Positions 1 to 5,612 of a DNA stretch of 5,612 nt are shown one piece after another. Below the pieces are notes generated by a model. The model was not told the DNA's origin. It worked only from the letters and a program-made list of their open reading frames with translations, and did no database searches. The translations under genes were made by a program, and so were the position numbers. The stretch lies in the NCBI GenBank assembly GCA_021812865.1, contig JAKAMP010000224.1, forward strand, positions 1-5,612. Reading direction: 5' to 3'. This DNA comes from Bacteroidota bacterium (GTDB lineage: Bacteria; Bacteroidota; Bacteroidia; Bacteroidales; JAAYUG01). The stretch's first letter is position 1; each line of letters begins with the position of its first letter.

Positions 1-181
1 ATTCCCCATGCTCATAAGGATTAAGGGTTCCGGGATCCACATTGATATATGGATCGAGCTTCTGAATAGTGACATTGTACCCTCGTGCTTGAAGCAATTT
101 CCCTATCGATGCGGAAATGATCCCTTTACCCAATGAGGAGGTCACCCCCCCGGTAACAAATATATACTTCGTTGCAGTCAA
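1..181 (-). CDS. pyrG: CTP synthase, N-terminal 60 residues (partial, runs off the left edge)
   Basis: CTP synthase makes CTP from UTP with ATP and glutamine, the last step of de novo pyrimidine nucleotide synthesis in the cytoplasm. Only the start of the N-terminal synthetase domain is present. The P-loop-like motif [10 protein letters not shown] is at residues 11-20 (Lys19 corresponds to the ATP-binding lysine), and the signature [13 protein letters not shown] at residues 40-52 is followed by EHGE at the cut. Val to Thr in the P-loop (GGVT versus GGVV) is a familiar variant in this family. The best start is TTG at 181-179, giving [12 protein letters not shown], which aligns with usual family N-termini. 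No ATG lies in frame nearby; a second in-frame TTG at 193-191 would add only four residues. No Shine-Dalgarno sequence is visible. The gene follows the DUF349 gene by 34 bases on the same strand with no terminator between, so shared transcription is likely. Identity is near certain; the exact start is less so. Confidence 0.96.
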   Translation of the reverse strand, partial: MTATKYIFVTGGVTSSLGKGIISASIGKLLQARGYNVTIQKLDPYINVDPGTLNPYEHGE

Positions 182-215
182 GGTGTGAAACAATTTAAAT
201 GGTTCAAAATATCTG

Positions 216-2279
216 TCAGTTTATTTCGTCAAGTTCTGAATCGATCAGCCTGATCCGGGCTTCCAGAAGAACGATCTTTTTCCTGGTTTCATCAATCCTC
301 TTCTGGACTTCCTCTTTCATGGCATTCGACTTTTCGGTCTTTGCAAAGAATCCGATATTGTTTTCCCAGAGGGTAATATCGTTTTCAAGCTGTTTCAGCT
401 TGTTGATGGTTTTTTCCCTTTCAACCCTGAGCTTCTGATAGCCCTTTGGCTTGTTGCTCATGGTATCAAGCTTGTTCCTGAATTTCAGGAGATTTTTCCG
501 GTCATCATCTATTTTAAGGTTGTCGTAATGCTTATTGATGGCTTCCCGGAATTTCTTCTGTATCTCTTCCTTATTCCTGATGGGAACAAACCCGATTTCC
601 GACCAGCGCCGCTGAAAATCCTTGAGTGCATTGAAATTTGCTTCCACGCTATCGCCGGGAACAAAATTCTCCACTTCACTTACCAGGGCCAGCTTTCTGG
701 ACAGGTTCTCTTCGTATTGGTTGTCAACCGATGCAAAATGTTTTGATTTCTTCTGGAAGAATTCATCGCAGGCCGCACGGAACCTTTTCCATAGAGCATC
801 TGAATATTTCCGGGGCACAGGCCCTATCTCTTTCCAACGCTTCTGAATATTGATCAGGTCTTCGGTTGTTTTTTTCCATTCGGTGCTGTCCTTCAGCGAT
901 TCGGCCTGTATGCAGAGTTCCGTTTTCAACTGAAGGTTGTTCATCTGCTCTTCCTTGAATTCAGTAAAGAATTCGCGTTTGCGATTGAAAAACTCATCGC
1001 AGGCCGCACGAAAACGCAGGTATATTTTATTATTGTCCTTCTTGGGCGCAAAACCAATGGTCTTCCAAATCTTCTGGACCTCGAGGATCTCATTCGACTT
1101 CTCTTCCCATTCCTTGGCGTTCTCAATCTTGTTGGCAATAATTTCTTCCACTTTATCGCACAACAGGGATTTCTGCTCGAGGTTTTTCTTCTGCTCTCCC
1201 TTGAGGCTTTCGAAATGCTCCTGGTAGTTTTTATTGATTTTGCTGGTGGCTTCCTTGAAACGGGACCATATCTCATCCCTCATTTCATTGGGCACCGGAC
1301 CAATATCGCGCCAGTCTTCATGATATTTCTGAAGGAGGTTGAATGCTTTGATATGGTCCGATTCCAGCAATAGTTCTTCTGCCTTTTCACAGAGCGCAAT
1401 TTTCGATTCCAGGTTTTTCTTTAGATCCAGGTCACGCAGCTCCTTGTTGATCTTGATGAAATCATAAAATTTCTCAACATGGTGGTTGTATGTTTCCCAA
1501 AGGTCTTTCACATTGGTTTGGGGAACGGGCCCAATGTTTCTCCAGCGCTTCTGCAGTTCCCTGAAGTTCTGAAAGGTCTCGTTCACCGATTCATTGCCGG
1601 TAAGCAGTTCCTTTATTTCTTCAATGATAGCATATTTGGCCTTGAGATTTTCCTGCTTTTCGTGTTCTACCAAGCGATTGTGATCGGCCTTGATATCCCT
1701 GTATTTCTTGAATAATTCCTTGAACTGGTTTTCGAGCGGATCTTCTCCGGGCTTGAAGTCTTCGAGGTTGCCGCCGTCATCGATGAATTTTCTTCTTTTG
1801 CGCTCGATTTCGGCTTTATGTTTCTTGTAAAAATTGATCTTGATGATATCGGCTTCATCGCCTATCTGCTGAAGAGGACGGTTGGTCAGCAGGCTTTCAA
1901 GCGCAATAATGAGCTCCTCTTTCGTCATTTTGAAATAATCCGTTCCCTGGCCTTCTTCTGCATTCTCGGCATTCAGGTCGGAAGCCAGCGTGGGCTCAAA
2001 GTCGTCGTGTTCCTTCACATCGTGTGGGAAATCTTCATGCAAAGGGGCCGGTACGGTTTCTCCGGCCGACTGAGGACTGCTTTCCTGGTCAGATGGTGTT
2101 TTCTCCGGTGGAGTGTTTTGCTCAGGATGCGCATCCTGTGGCTGCCGGTTTACATCTTCCGGCGTTGAAGCTGTGCCTGGTTTTTCTTCCATGGGGTCAT
2201 TACGCATAATTTCAGGCTGGGGATTTCCAGCGCTGAACGGTTCATATTGAACAGAGTCTTCGGGTTCAAGAAATGCCAT
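216..2279 (-). CDS. DUF349 repeat protein, 687 residues
   Basis: The biochemical function of DUF349 proteins is unknown to me, and I assign none. Residues 1-115 are acidic and rich in Pro, Glu and Gln, probably disordered. A helical region follows at about 116-215. Five repeats then carry a Trp-x-x-Ile-Gly core followed by Pro (mostly GPVP or GFVP), with Trp at 246, 323, 405, 482 and 559, so the spacing is 77, 82, 77 and 77. Each core is followed by a [LI]-W/Y-x-x-[FY]-[RK] helix; repeats 3 and 4 both contain [10 protein letters not shown] degenerate earlier copy may lie at about 185-230. The tail (about 612-687) is a charged coiled coil. There is no signal peptide or membrane segment, so the protein should be cytoplasmic. 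ATG at 2279 is the first possible start because an in-frame TAG lies two codons upstream (2283-2285). The gene ends in TGA just before pyrG and probably heads an operon with it. Confidence 0.93.
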   Translation of the reverse strand: MAFLEPEDSVQYEPFSAGNPQPEIMRNDPMEEKPGTASTPEDVNRQPQDAHPEQNTPPEKTPSDQESSPQSAGETVPAPLHEDFPHDVKEHDDFEPTLASDLNAENAEEGQGTDYFKMTKEELIIALESLLTNRPLQQIGDEADIIKINFYKKHKAEIERKRRKFIDDGGNLEDFKPGEDPLENQFKELFKKYRDIKADHNRLVEHEKQENLKAKYAIIEEIKELLTGNESVNETFQNFRELQKRWRNIGPVPQTNVKDLWETYNHHVEKFYDFIKINKELRDLDLKKNLESKIALCEKAEELLLESDHIKAFNLLQKYHEDWRDIGPVPNEMRDEIWSRFKEATSKINKNYQEHFESLKGEQKKNLEQKSLLCDKVEEIIANKIENAKEWEEKSNEILEVQKIWKTIGFAPKKDNNKIYLRFRAACDEFFNRKREFFTEFKEEQMNNLQLKTELCIQAESLKDSTEWKKTTEDLINIQKRWKEIGPVPRKYSDALWKRFRAACDEFFQKKSKHFASVDNQYEENLSRKLALVSEVENFVPGDSVEANFNALKDFQRRWSEIGFVPIRNKEEIQKKFREAINKHYDNLKIDDDRKNLLKFRNKLDTMSNKPKGYQKLRVEREKTINKLKQLENDITLWENNIGFFAKTEKSNAMKEEVQKRIDETRKKIVLLEARIRLIDSELDEIN

Positions 2280-2312
2280 AGTCTACACCATATCGTCCTA
2301 AAAAATCCGCTA

Positions 2313-2343
2313 CGAAAATATACATTTGATAATTAATACTCAA
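2313..2343 (-). promoter_or_regulatory. Candidate Bacteroidetes-type promoter for the DUF349 gene
   Basis: On the minus strand, TTGA (2343-2340) and TATATTTT (2322-2315) are separated by 17 bases. They resemble the -33 TTTG and -7 TAnnTTTG boxes of the Bacteroidetes housekeeping sigma factor, but neither is exact and the spacer is slightly short. The -7-like box ends 35 bases before the ATG at 2279. No better candidate was found close to the gene. This is inferred from motif and position only. Confidence 0.35.
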
Positions 2344-2535
2344 GGATTTTATGGAATAATTGCGACAACGCTCAGGTTCATAGAGATTAAGTACATAGGG
2401 TACTTTTGAAAATGTGATACTTCCCCTGATTCGTGCTTACGCCTGGCTCCTGCGGGATTAGCCCGAATGCCTATATGCTGATTAGCCCAAGAAGGCAATC
2501 GTACCGTACTCCAGCGCTTATCTAATGTCTGAACG
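2344..2535. other. Non-coding stretch with a short direct repeat; no gene recognised
   Basis: Together with the promoter region and terminator beside it, this forms a 313-base gap between the DUF349 and hsp20 genes. It contains GATTAGCCC twice, at 2456-2464 and 2480-2488. The first copy overlaps a small inverted repeat (CGGG at 2453-2456, CCCG at 2462-2465). A second inverted repeat, AAGTAC/GTACTT with a 5-base loop, lies at 2389-2405 and is followed by TTTG on the plus strand, too weak to call a terminator. An 80-codon minus-strand frame (2349-2591) covers the stretch but also reads through the hsp20 terminator and matches no protein I know. I see no tRNA-like or riboswitch-like fold. Confidence 0.4.
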
Positions 2536-2537
2536 AA

Positions 2538-2570
2538 GAAAAAAATCCCGCTACCCTTGCAGCAGGATTT
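2538..2570 (-). terminator. Intrinsic terminator of hsp20
   Basis: On the minus strand, AAATCCTGCT (2570-2561) pairs with AGCGGGATTT (2552-2543) over ten base pairs, one of them a G-U wobble, around an 8-base loop. The following run gives seven consecutive T (2545-2539), partly inside the stem. The wobble pair becomes a C/A mismatch on the plus strand, which also lacks the T tract on that side, so the terminator is directional. It begins 23 bases after the hsp20 TAA stop (2593-2595). Confidence 0.82.
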
Positions 2571-2592
2571 CTTTGCCTGGAACCAGCTCATA

Positions 2593-3039
2593 TTAACTGA
2601 TCTGAATGCTTCTGGCCTGTTGAGGTTTCAGCTCTTCCCGCTTGGGGAGCAAAAGGTTGAGTACCCCTCTTTCCATGGAACCTGATATCTTTTCGGTATC
2701 AACCGATTCAGGTACAATGAACTGCTTTTCAAATTCTCCCGGCAGGAATTCCTTCCGCCAGTACTGGATTTCTTTCGATTCCTCAGCATTTTTCCTGCCG
2801 CTGATTTTCAGAACATTTTCATTCAGGTCAATGCTGATGTCTTCTTTGTTGAATCCCGGTAATGCCATCTGAATGTTGAAGGCATCCTTGTTTTCCAAAA
2901 TGTTGACCCTGGGCTGGATGTGGCTTGCAGCAGGACTGCTCTCCATACCGAAAAACTCATTCATAAGGTCCGAAAGGGTACTCATGCTCATCTCGCTCTT
3001 TCTGTAAGCGTATCCGGGGGCGCATCTTACAACTGTCAT
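2593..3039 (-). CDS. Hsp20/alpha-crystallin family small heat-shock protein, 148 residues
   Basis: Small heat-shock proteins are ATP-independent chaperones that form oligomers and hold unfolding proteins until Hsp70 systems refold them. The alpha-crystallin domain runs from about residue 41 (PRVNILEN) to 135, with the MALPGFNKEDISI segment at 58-70 and the diagnostic GVLNLLLPK (G-x-L plus PK) at 125-133. The C-terminal IxI anchor used in oligomer assembly is I145-Q-I147, right at the end. Length is normal for the family. ATG at 3039 is preferred over Met17 or Met19 because MTVVR matches the MTLVK/R opening common in Bacteroidetes relatives; an in-frame TAA lies five codons upstream. There is no Shine-Dalgarno site, but the leader is A-rich. 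The gene is transcribed alone, away from trmD, and ends at its own terminator. Stress induction is expected from the family, though I could not identify an operator. Confidence 0.95.
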   Translation of the reverse strand: MTVVRCAPGYAYRKSEMSMSTLSDLMNEFFGMESSPAASHIQPRVNILENKDAFNIQMALPGFNKEDISIDLNENVLKISGRKNAEESKEIQYWRKEFLPGEFEKQFIVPESVDTEKISGSMERGVLNLLLPKREELKPQQARSIQIS

Positions 3040-3144
3040 ATGATTGCATTTTTAAGGTTAATGATTTTTTTTGTTTCTGTATTTTTTCAATTTATGTACC
3101 ATGGCTATGTATCTGACAGAAATGCAGTATTTTATCGTTAATTA

Positions 3145-3159
3145 ATGCCATTAAGGCAT
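3145..3159. repeat. Short inverted repeat in the hsp20-trmD divergent region
   Basis: ATGCC (3145-3149) and GGCAT (3155-3159) form a perfect 5-base inverted repeat around ATTAA, about 105 bases upstream of the hsp20 start. It could be a regulator site, but an inverted repeat this short is expected by chance in AT-rich DNA. It does not match the CIRCE heat-shock operator (TTAGCACTC-N9-GAGTGCTAA). Confidence 0.2.
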
Positions 3160-3275
3160 AAGAACTAGGTTGGTAATGACAATATGGCGTTGAGAAGGAT
3201 GGGACATCCAGGTGGCTTGACTGGAAGAAGGGATGGCTGTGGGTTATGGCCACTACGACGTAATTTGCCTTGTAT

Positions 3276-3308
3276 TTTCTGCAGATGTGCCTGAATAATG
3301 TATTTTTG
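3276..3308 (+). promoter_or_regulatory. Candidate Bacteroidetes-type promoter for trmD
   Basis: TATTTTTG at 3301-3308 matches the Bacteroidetes -7 consensus TAnnTTTG at every defined position. A -33-like TTTC lies at 3276-3279, 21 bases upstream; it differs from TTTG at one base. The box ends 17 bases before the trmD ATG, so the transcript would have a leader of only about 10-13 bases. This placement is inferred, not measured. Confidence 0.5.
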
Positions 3309-3325
3309 CGGAAACTGAAATAGGT

Positions 3326-4009
3326 ATGCGCATTGATATCGTCACCATATTTCCCGAAATGTTCAAAGGTCCATTTGATTATTCCATCATTCAACGGGCT
3401 CAGAAAAGCAAGTTGGTGGAAATTTGCATTCATAACCTCCGCGATTATGCCACAGACAAGCATAAGCGGGTGGACGATTACCCGTTCAGCGGCGGTGGAG
3501 GCATGGTGATGCTGGTGGAACCTATCGAGCGGGTAATTCAGCAACTGAAGTCGGAAAGGAATTATGATGAAGTGATTTATACCACGCCCGACGGGGAGAT
3601 GTTCAACCAGGCCACGGCCAATGTGCTCAGTTCAAAACAGAATATTATCGTTCTTTGCGGCCATTACAAGGGGGTGGATCAACGGGTGCGCGATCACCTG
3701 ATCACCAGGGAAATTTCAATTGGGGATTTTGTACTTTCAGGAGGTGAACTGGCTGCAGCAGTGATCATCGACAGCCTTGTTAGGATCATTCCCGGAGCTA
3801 TTTCCGATGAAACTTCTGCGCTTACCGATTCATTCCAGGATGGGCTGCTTGCGCCACCGGTTTATACGCGCCCGGCCGATTACAAAGGATGGAAGGTTCC
3901 CGATATACTCCTATCCGGCAACGATAAAGACATTGAACACTGGAAGCTTGAGCAGGCCATGGAGAAAACACGTATCCGACGGCCCGACATGTTTGAAAAA
4001 TTCAAATAG
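3326..4009 (+). CDS. trmD: tRNA (guanine(37)-N1)-methyltransferase, 227 residues
   Basis: TrmD methylates N1 of G37, next to the anticodon, in tRNAs reading CNN codons, using S-adenosylmethionine; this prevents +1 frameshifting and is usually essential. The N-terminus [13 protein letters not shown] is typical. The trefoil-knot SPOUT domain shows [18 protein letters not shown] (45-62), [12 protein letters not shown] (110-121) and [14 protein letters not shown] (131-144), which form the AdoMet pocket. Asp168 in TDSFQDGLL corresponds to the catalytic Asp169 of the E. coli enzyme and Arg153 to its Arg154. The C-terminal domain contains [20 protein letters not shown] and [11 protein letters not shown]. 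Length is normal and nothing is missing. ATG at 3326 gives the family N-terminus; the stop is TAG (4007-4009). The gene is alone on the plus strand, diverges from hsp20 and converges on the channel gene, with 66 bases between their stops and no clear terminator there. Confidence 0.98.
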   Translation: MRIDIVTIFPEMFKGPFDYSIIQRAQKSKLVEICIHNLRDYATDKHKRVDDYPFSGGGGMVMLVEPIERVIQQLKSERNYDEVIYTTPDGEMFNQATANVLSSKQNIIVLCGHYKGVDQRVRDHLITREISIGDFVLSGGELAAAVIIDSLVRIIPGAISDETSALTDSFQDGLLAPPVYTRPADYKGWKVPDILLSGNDKDIEHWKLEQAMEKTRIRRPDMFEKFK

Positions 4010-4075
4010 CGAAATTATTAGAACTTATCCTTGCCTGTGCCTGTCAATCATTACCGGGCTGGGAAGGACATTGCA

Positions 4076-4558
4076 TCACCTCAGTATTTTCCGGACGAAT
4101 GCAACTGTGAAATACGACATCATGAATACGCCCATAAACCCTTCCAGTCCGGAGAATATCCTGCTCAGTCCTTTGGGAAACACATCTCCGTACCCGATGG
4201 TAAAAAAGGTAATGGCGCTGTGGTAAAATGATTGCAGAAACGGGCTGAGGTTATCGGGATTACCTACGGATGATACGGTCTGTCCCAATCCTGCCAGTTC
4301 TATCAGAAAATACAAAAATCCGAAAAAAAGCCAGAAAATGACCACGCTGATTAGTACCCTTCCCGGGGAGGTGGCATAGAGTCCAATCTTGTCGAAAACC
4401 AGCCATTTGAAACCATATGCGGGATAGGCCCAGAACGCCGCCAGTTTGTTCTTTCCCAGGGCATCATGCAGGTCGGCCAGCGACTCAAACCGCTTGAATT
4501 CCACATAGGCTTCATCTTCGTCGTTATAATGGCCGGTTTGATTGAAATTCTGCTTCAA
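4076..4558 (-). CDS. Two-helix potassium channel segment (C-terminal part of an interrupted gene)
   Basis: This encodes a 2TM/P-loop K+ channel module (Ion_trans_2 type). In the 160-residue reading from TTG at 4558, an amphipathic approach segment (about 38-64, containing FDKIGLYATSPGRV) leads into membrane helix 1 (about 67-90). The pore helix is about 107-119, the selectivity filter is TIGYGD (120-125), and membrane helix 2 is about 133-157, ending in RKILR at the TGA stop (4076-4078). No RCK/TrkA-N regulatory domain follows; the protein stops right after helix 2. The start is doubtful: there is no ATG before the pore, the frame is open upstream to the TAG at 4628-4630, and the codons before 4558 (reading SKAEQFRTLK) look like part of the same conserved linker. 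AGGA lies a few bases before the TTG, so reinitiation is possible but unproven. I think it is the C-terminal half of the gene at 4628-5612. Confidence 0.85.
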   Translation of the reverse strand: MKQNFNQTGHYNDEDEAYVEFKRFESLADLHDALGKNKLAAFWAYPAYGFKWLVFDKIGLYATSPGRVLISVVIFWLFFGFLYFLIELAGLGQTVSSVGNPDNLSPFLQSFYHSAITFFTIGYGDVFPKGLSRIFSGLEGFMGVFMMSYFTVAFVRKILR

Positions 4559-4627
4559 TGTCCTGAATTGTTCCGCTTTGGAACGTAATCCAGTTTCCTG
4601 GCTTTCGATGATTTTCTTAACTTCATT

Positions 4628-5612
4628 CTACTCCCAGTCGATATATATTCTACCCAGCAGACGTATACCGGTAATATTGAACCGGGCAATATCGATTTTG
4701 AAATCATATGGGGTCATATCGACAATATCGCGGGTGATGGTATCGGAAAGATCGAGATCCTCGCAAAAGGCAAGGCGCAGATCGAGGTAATGATCAATAT
4801 GGCATGATCGGAGCGACAAGTTTTTGAACCGGGAATTGAGAAAAGAGATATTCCCATCTCCGAAATAGGTGCCGTCAAGGTATATTTCAGCCTTACTAAA
4901 ATCTGCCAGTTCAAAACTCAGATTTCCGTTGCCCAACATGGCGCGCTTGAAAAGAAATTTCCCGCCCTTGAGTTCACTGCCTTCAAAAGTTACATCGCCA
5001 TCTCCAAACACGGCGCGGTTGAAGTTCACCCGGCTGAGGTTGAATTCCACAGTTCGAAAATCCACCCGTCCATGGCCGAATTCTGCTCGCTCAAAAACTA
5101 TATCCCCGTTGCCGAATTTGGCATAGTGAAAATCGATCTTCCCTACACCAAACCGGGCCACCTTAAAGGAAATATCACCCTCATGGAACACCGTGTTGAT
5201 GAATGAAACATCGCCATCTCCGAATTCGGTATTGATGAACGAAACATCACCTGATCCGAAATCGGCATACTGGAAATCCTTCGTGCCATTGCGGAAGATG
5301 CAGTTCTTAAAACTCACCTCTCCCTGGCCGAACACCGTATTGGCAAAATCAACGGCGCCATTGTTGAAAAGGGCATAATTGAAAAAAATATTTCCTTCCC
5401 CGAAATTAGCTGAGTTGAAACTCAACAATCCCTTGGCAAAAATGGCATGTTCCAGGTTAATGTTCCCAGTTCCGAATTCCGCATAACTGAAGTCAATCTT
5501 GCCTTCACAATCAAAAAAGGCATGTTTGGCAGAGAATCCTGCAATGAAAACCTTGTCCTTCTTTTCCATCTCCTTCAGTATCCGGTACTCTGAAAGAGAA
5601 AACCTATTCACA
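4628..5612 (-). CDS. Pentapeptide-like 12-residue repeat protein (N-terminal part of an interrupted channel gene; 5' end may be cut)
   Basis: The readable 327 residues open with a charged helix-like segment (about 1-21), then a domain made almost entirely of 12-residue repeats with Phe/Leu at 46 and every 12 residues to 262. After these comes a less regular segment with LSLRSCHIDHYLDLRLAF and a hydrophobic end (ITGIRLLGRIYIDWE). The alternating F-x-x-A-x-F pattern is like pentapeptide-repeat (Pentapeptide_3-like) beta-helix domains, which act as rigid scaffolds or sensors; no enzyme motif is visible, and there is no signal peptide. The first possible start inside the window is GTG at 5611-5609, one base from the edge, so the true start may lie outside; Met15 is a weaker alternative. 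The frame ends at TAG (4628-4630) and resumes in the same frame as a K+ channel, so I read it as the cytoplasmic domain of that channel. Confidence 0.82.
   Translation of the reverse strand, partial: VNRFSLSEYRILKEMEKKDKVFIAGFSAKHAFFDCEGKIDFSYAEFGTGNINLEHAIFAKGLLSFNSANFGEGNIFFNYALFNNGAVDFANTVFGQGEVSFKNCIFRNGTKDFQYADFGSGDVSFINTEFGDGDVSFINTVFHEGDISFKVARFGVGKIDFHYAKFGNGDIVFERAEFGHGRVDFRTVEFNLSRVNFNRAVFGDGDVTFEGSELKGGKFLFKRAMLGNGNLSFELADFSKAEIYLDGTYFGDGNISFLNSRFKNLSLRSCHIDHYLDLRLAFCEDLDLSDTITRDIVDMTPYDFKIDIARFNITGIRLLGRIYIDWE
4799..5482 (-). repeat. Nineteen tandem 36-base (12-residue) coding repeats
   Basis: Residues 44-271 of the repeat protein divide into 19 units of exactly 12 residues with consensus A-x-F-G-x-G-x-[IV]-x-F-x-x. 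The first aromatic position is Phe in 17 units and Leu in two (214 and 226). Gly stands three residues after it in 16 of 19. The DNA copies have diverged, apart from closer pairs such as units 7 and 8 (5195-5266), which both end in GDVSFIN. A partial, offset copy precedes the array at about residues 31-43. Confidence 0.85.

Larger units (their letters stand above)
4076..5612 (-). pseudogene. Repeat-domain/K+ channel fusion gene interrupted by one in-frame TAG
   Basis: From 5611 down to 4076 one frame is open except for TAG at 4628-4630. It reads 327 codons of repeat domain, the TAG, 23 codons of linker (N-E-V-K-K-I-I-E-S-Q-E-T-G-L-R-S-K-A-E-Q-F-R-T) and 160 codons of channel: 511 sense or interrupted codons in all. 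Fusions of pentapeptide-type repeats to an Ion_trans_2 pore are a known bacterial arrangement, with a linker of the AE-x-x-FR-x-LK type and a Tyr-x-x-x-Pro-x-Arg-Val approach to helix 1. Both linker features are seen here, one of them before the first usable downstream start. No decay other than the TAG is visible. It may be a young pseudogene, a sequencing or assembly error, a strain-specific split, or readthrough. trmD in this window ends in TAG, which argues against general reassignment of the codon. Confidence 0.7.

Noticed and set aside
941..1276. 111-codon minus-strand frame rich in Arg and Ser inside the DUF349 gene
   Set aside because: Out-of-frame shadow of the repeat-coding sequence; the DUF349 frame is clearly the real one.
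2349..2591. 80-codon minus-strand frame just downstream of hsp20, ending MNLSVVAIIP
   Set aside because: It runs straight through the hsp20 terminator hairpin, is rich in Arg, Cys and Trp, and matches no family I know. The VAIIP end resembles the start of KdsB-type cytidylyltransferases (VAIIPARY), but five residues before a stop are not evidence of a gene remnant.
3184..3294. 36-residue plus-strand frame starting MALRRMGHPGG between hsp20 and trmD
   Set aside because: Arg-, Gly- and Cys-rich with no ribosome site, and it ends just before the trmD promoter candidate. Nothing supports it as a gene.
3092..3544. 150-codon minus-strand frame over the trmD start and upstream region
   Set aside because: More than half lies antisense to trmD, a certain gene; the translation has no recognisable domain and unusual His content.
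3992..4006. TTTGAA-AAA-TTCAAA inverted repeat at the trmD end
   Set aside because: It lies inside the coding sequence (FEKFK), has a 3-base loop, is all weak pairs except one per arm, and lacks a following T run, so it is not a credible terminator.
4010..4075. Search for a bidirectional terminator between the convergent trmD and channel genes
   Set aside because: No stem with an adjacent T tract was found on either strand; only a GCCTGT tandem near 4033-4044 and loose complementarity.
4628..4630. Genome-wide TAG reassignment or pyrrolysine insertion as explanation for the in-frame TAG
   Set aside because: trmD ends with TAG at its normal family length, and an upstream TAG closes the frame before the DUF349 start. 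Pyrrolysine systems are not typical of Bacteroidetes and nothing in the window supports one.
4869..5378. Plus-strand frames with repeated SPSPN and PLPN motifs opposite the repeat domain
   Set aside because: Their periodicity is the antisense image of the 36-base coding repeats on the minus strand.

Overview
The window looks like a chromosomal segment of a Bacteroidetes (Bacteroidota) bacterium, probably an environmental Bacteroidales/Marinilabiliales-type lineage. The pointers are a multi-copy DUF349 protein beside CTP synthase, an MTxV-type start on the small heat-shock protein, A-rich leaders instead of Shine-Dalgarno sites, and a TAnnTTTG-like -7 box ahead of trmD. The assignment is inferred from protein and promoter style. 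No rRNA, tRNA, CRISPR array or mobile element was seen.

Layout: (1) 1-181, minus strand: the first 60 codons of pyrG (CTP synthase), cut by the window edge and most likely starting at TTG. (2) 216-2279, minus: a 687-residue DUF349 repeat protein, 34 bases upstream of pyrG and probably co-transcribed with it. (3) 2280-2592: a non-coding stretch holding a candidate promoter for the DUF349 gene, a 9-base direct repeat, and a clear intrinsic terminator for the next gene. (4) 2593-3039, minus: an Hsp20/alpha-crystallin small heat-shock protein. (5) 3040-3325: a divergent intergenic region with a candidate trmD promoter. (6) 3326-4009, plus: trmD, the tRNA m1G37 methyltransferase. (7) 4076-5612, minus: a long frame encoding a repeat domain followed by a two-helix potassium channel, broken by one in-frame TAG at 4628-4630.

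The last region is the most interesting. The upstream part carries nineteen consecutive 12-residue repeats (consensus A-x-F-G-x-G-x-[IV]-x-F-x-x) without an indel, a variant of pentapeptide-type beta-helix sequence. The downstream part is a 2TM/P-loop K+ channel with a TIGYGD filter. The 23 codons between the TAG and the first usable downstream start are open, lie in the same frame, and encode what looks like the normal linker of such proteins. The simplest reading is one repeat-domain-gated channel gene of at least 511 codons with a recent nonsense mutation, a sequencing error or, less likely, readthrough. The other genes are ordinary housekeeping or stress genes and show no sign of forming a dedicated system with the channel.
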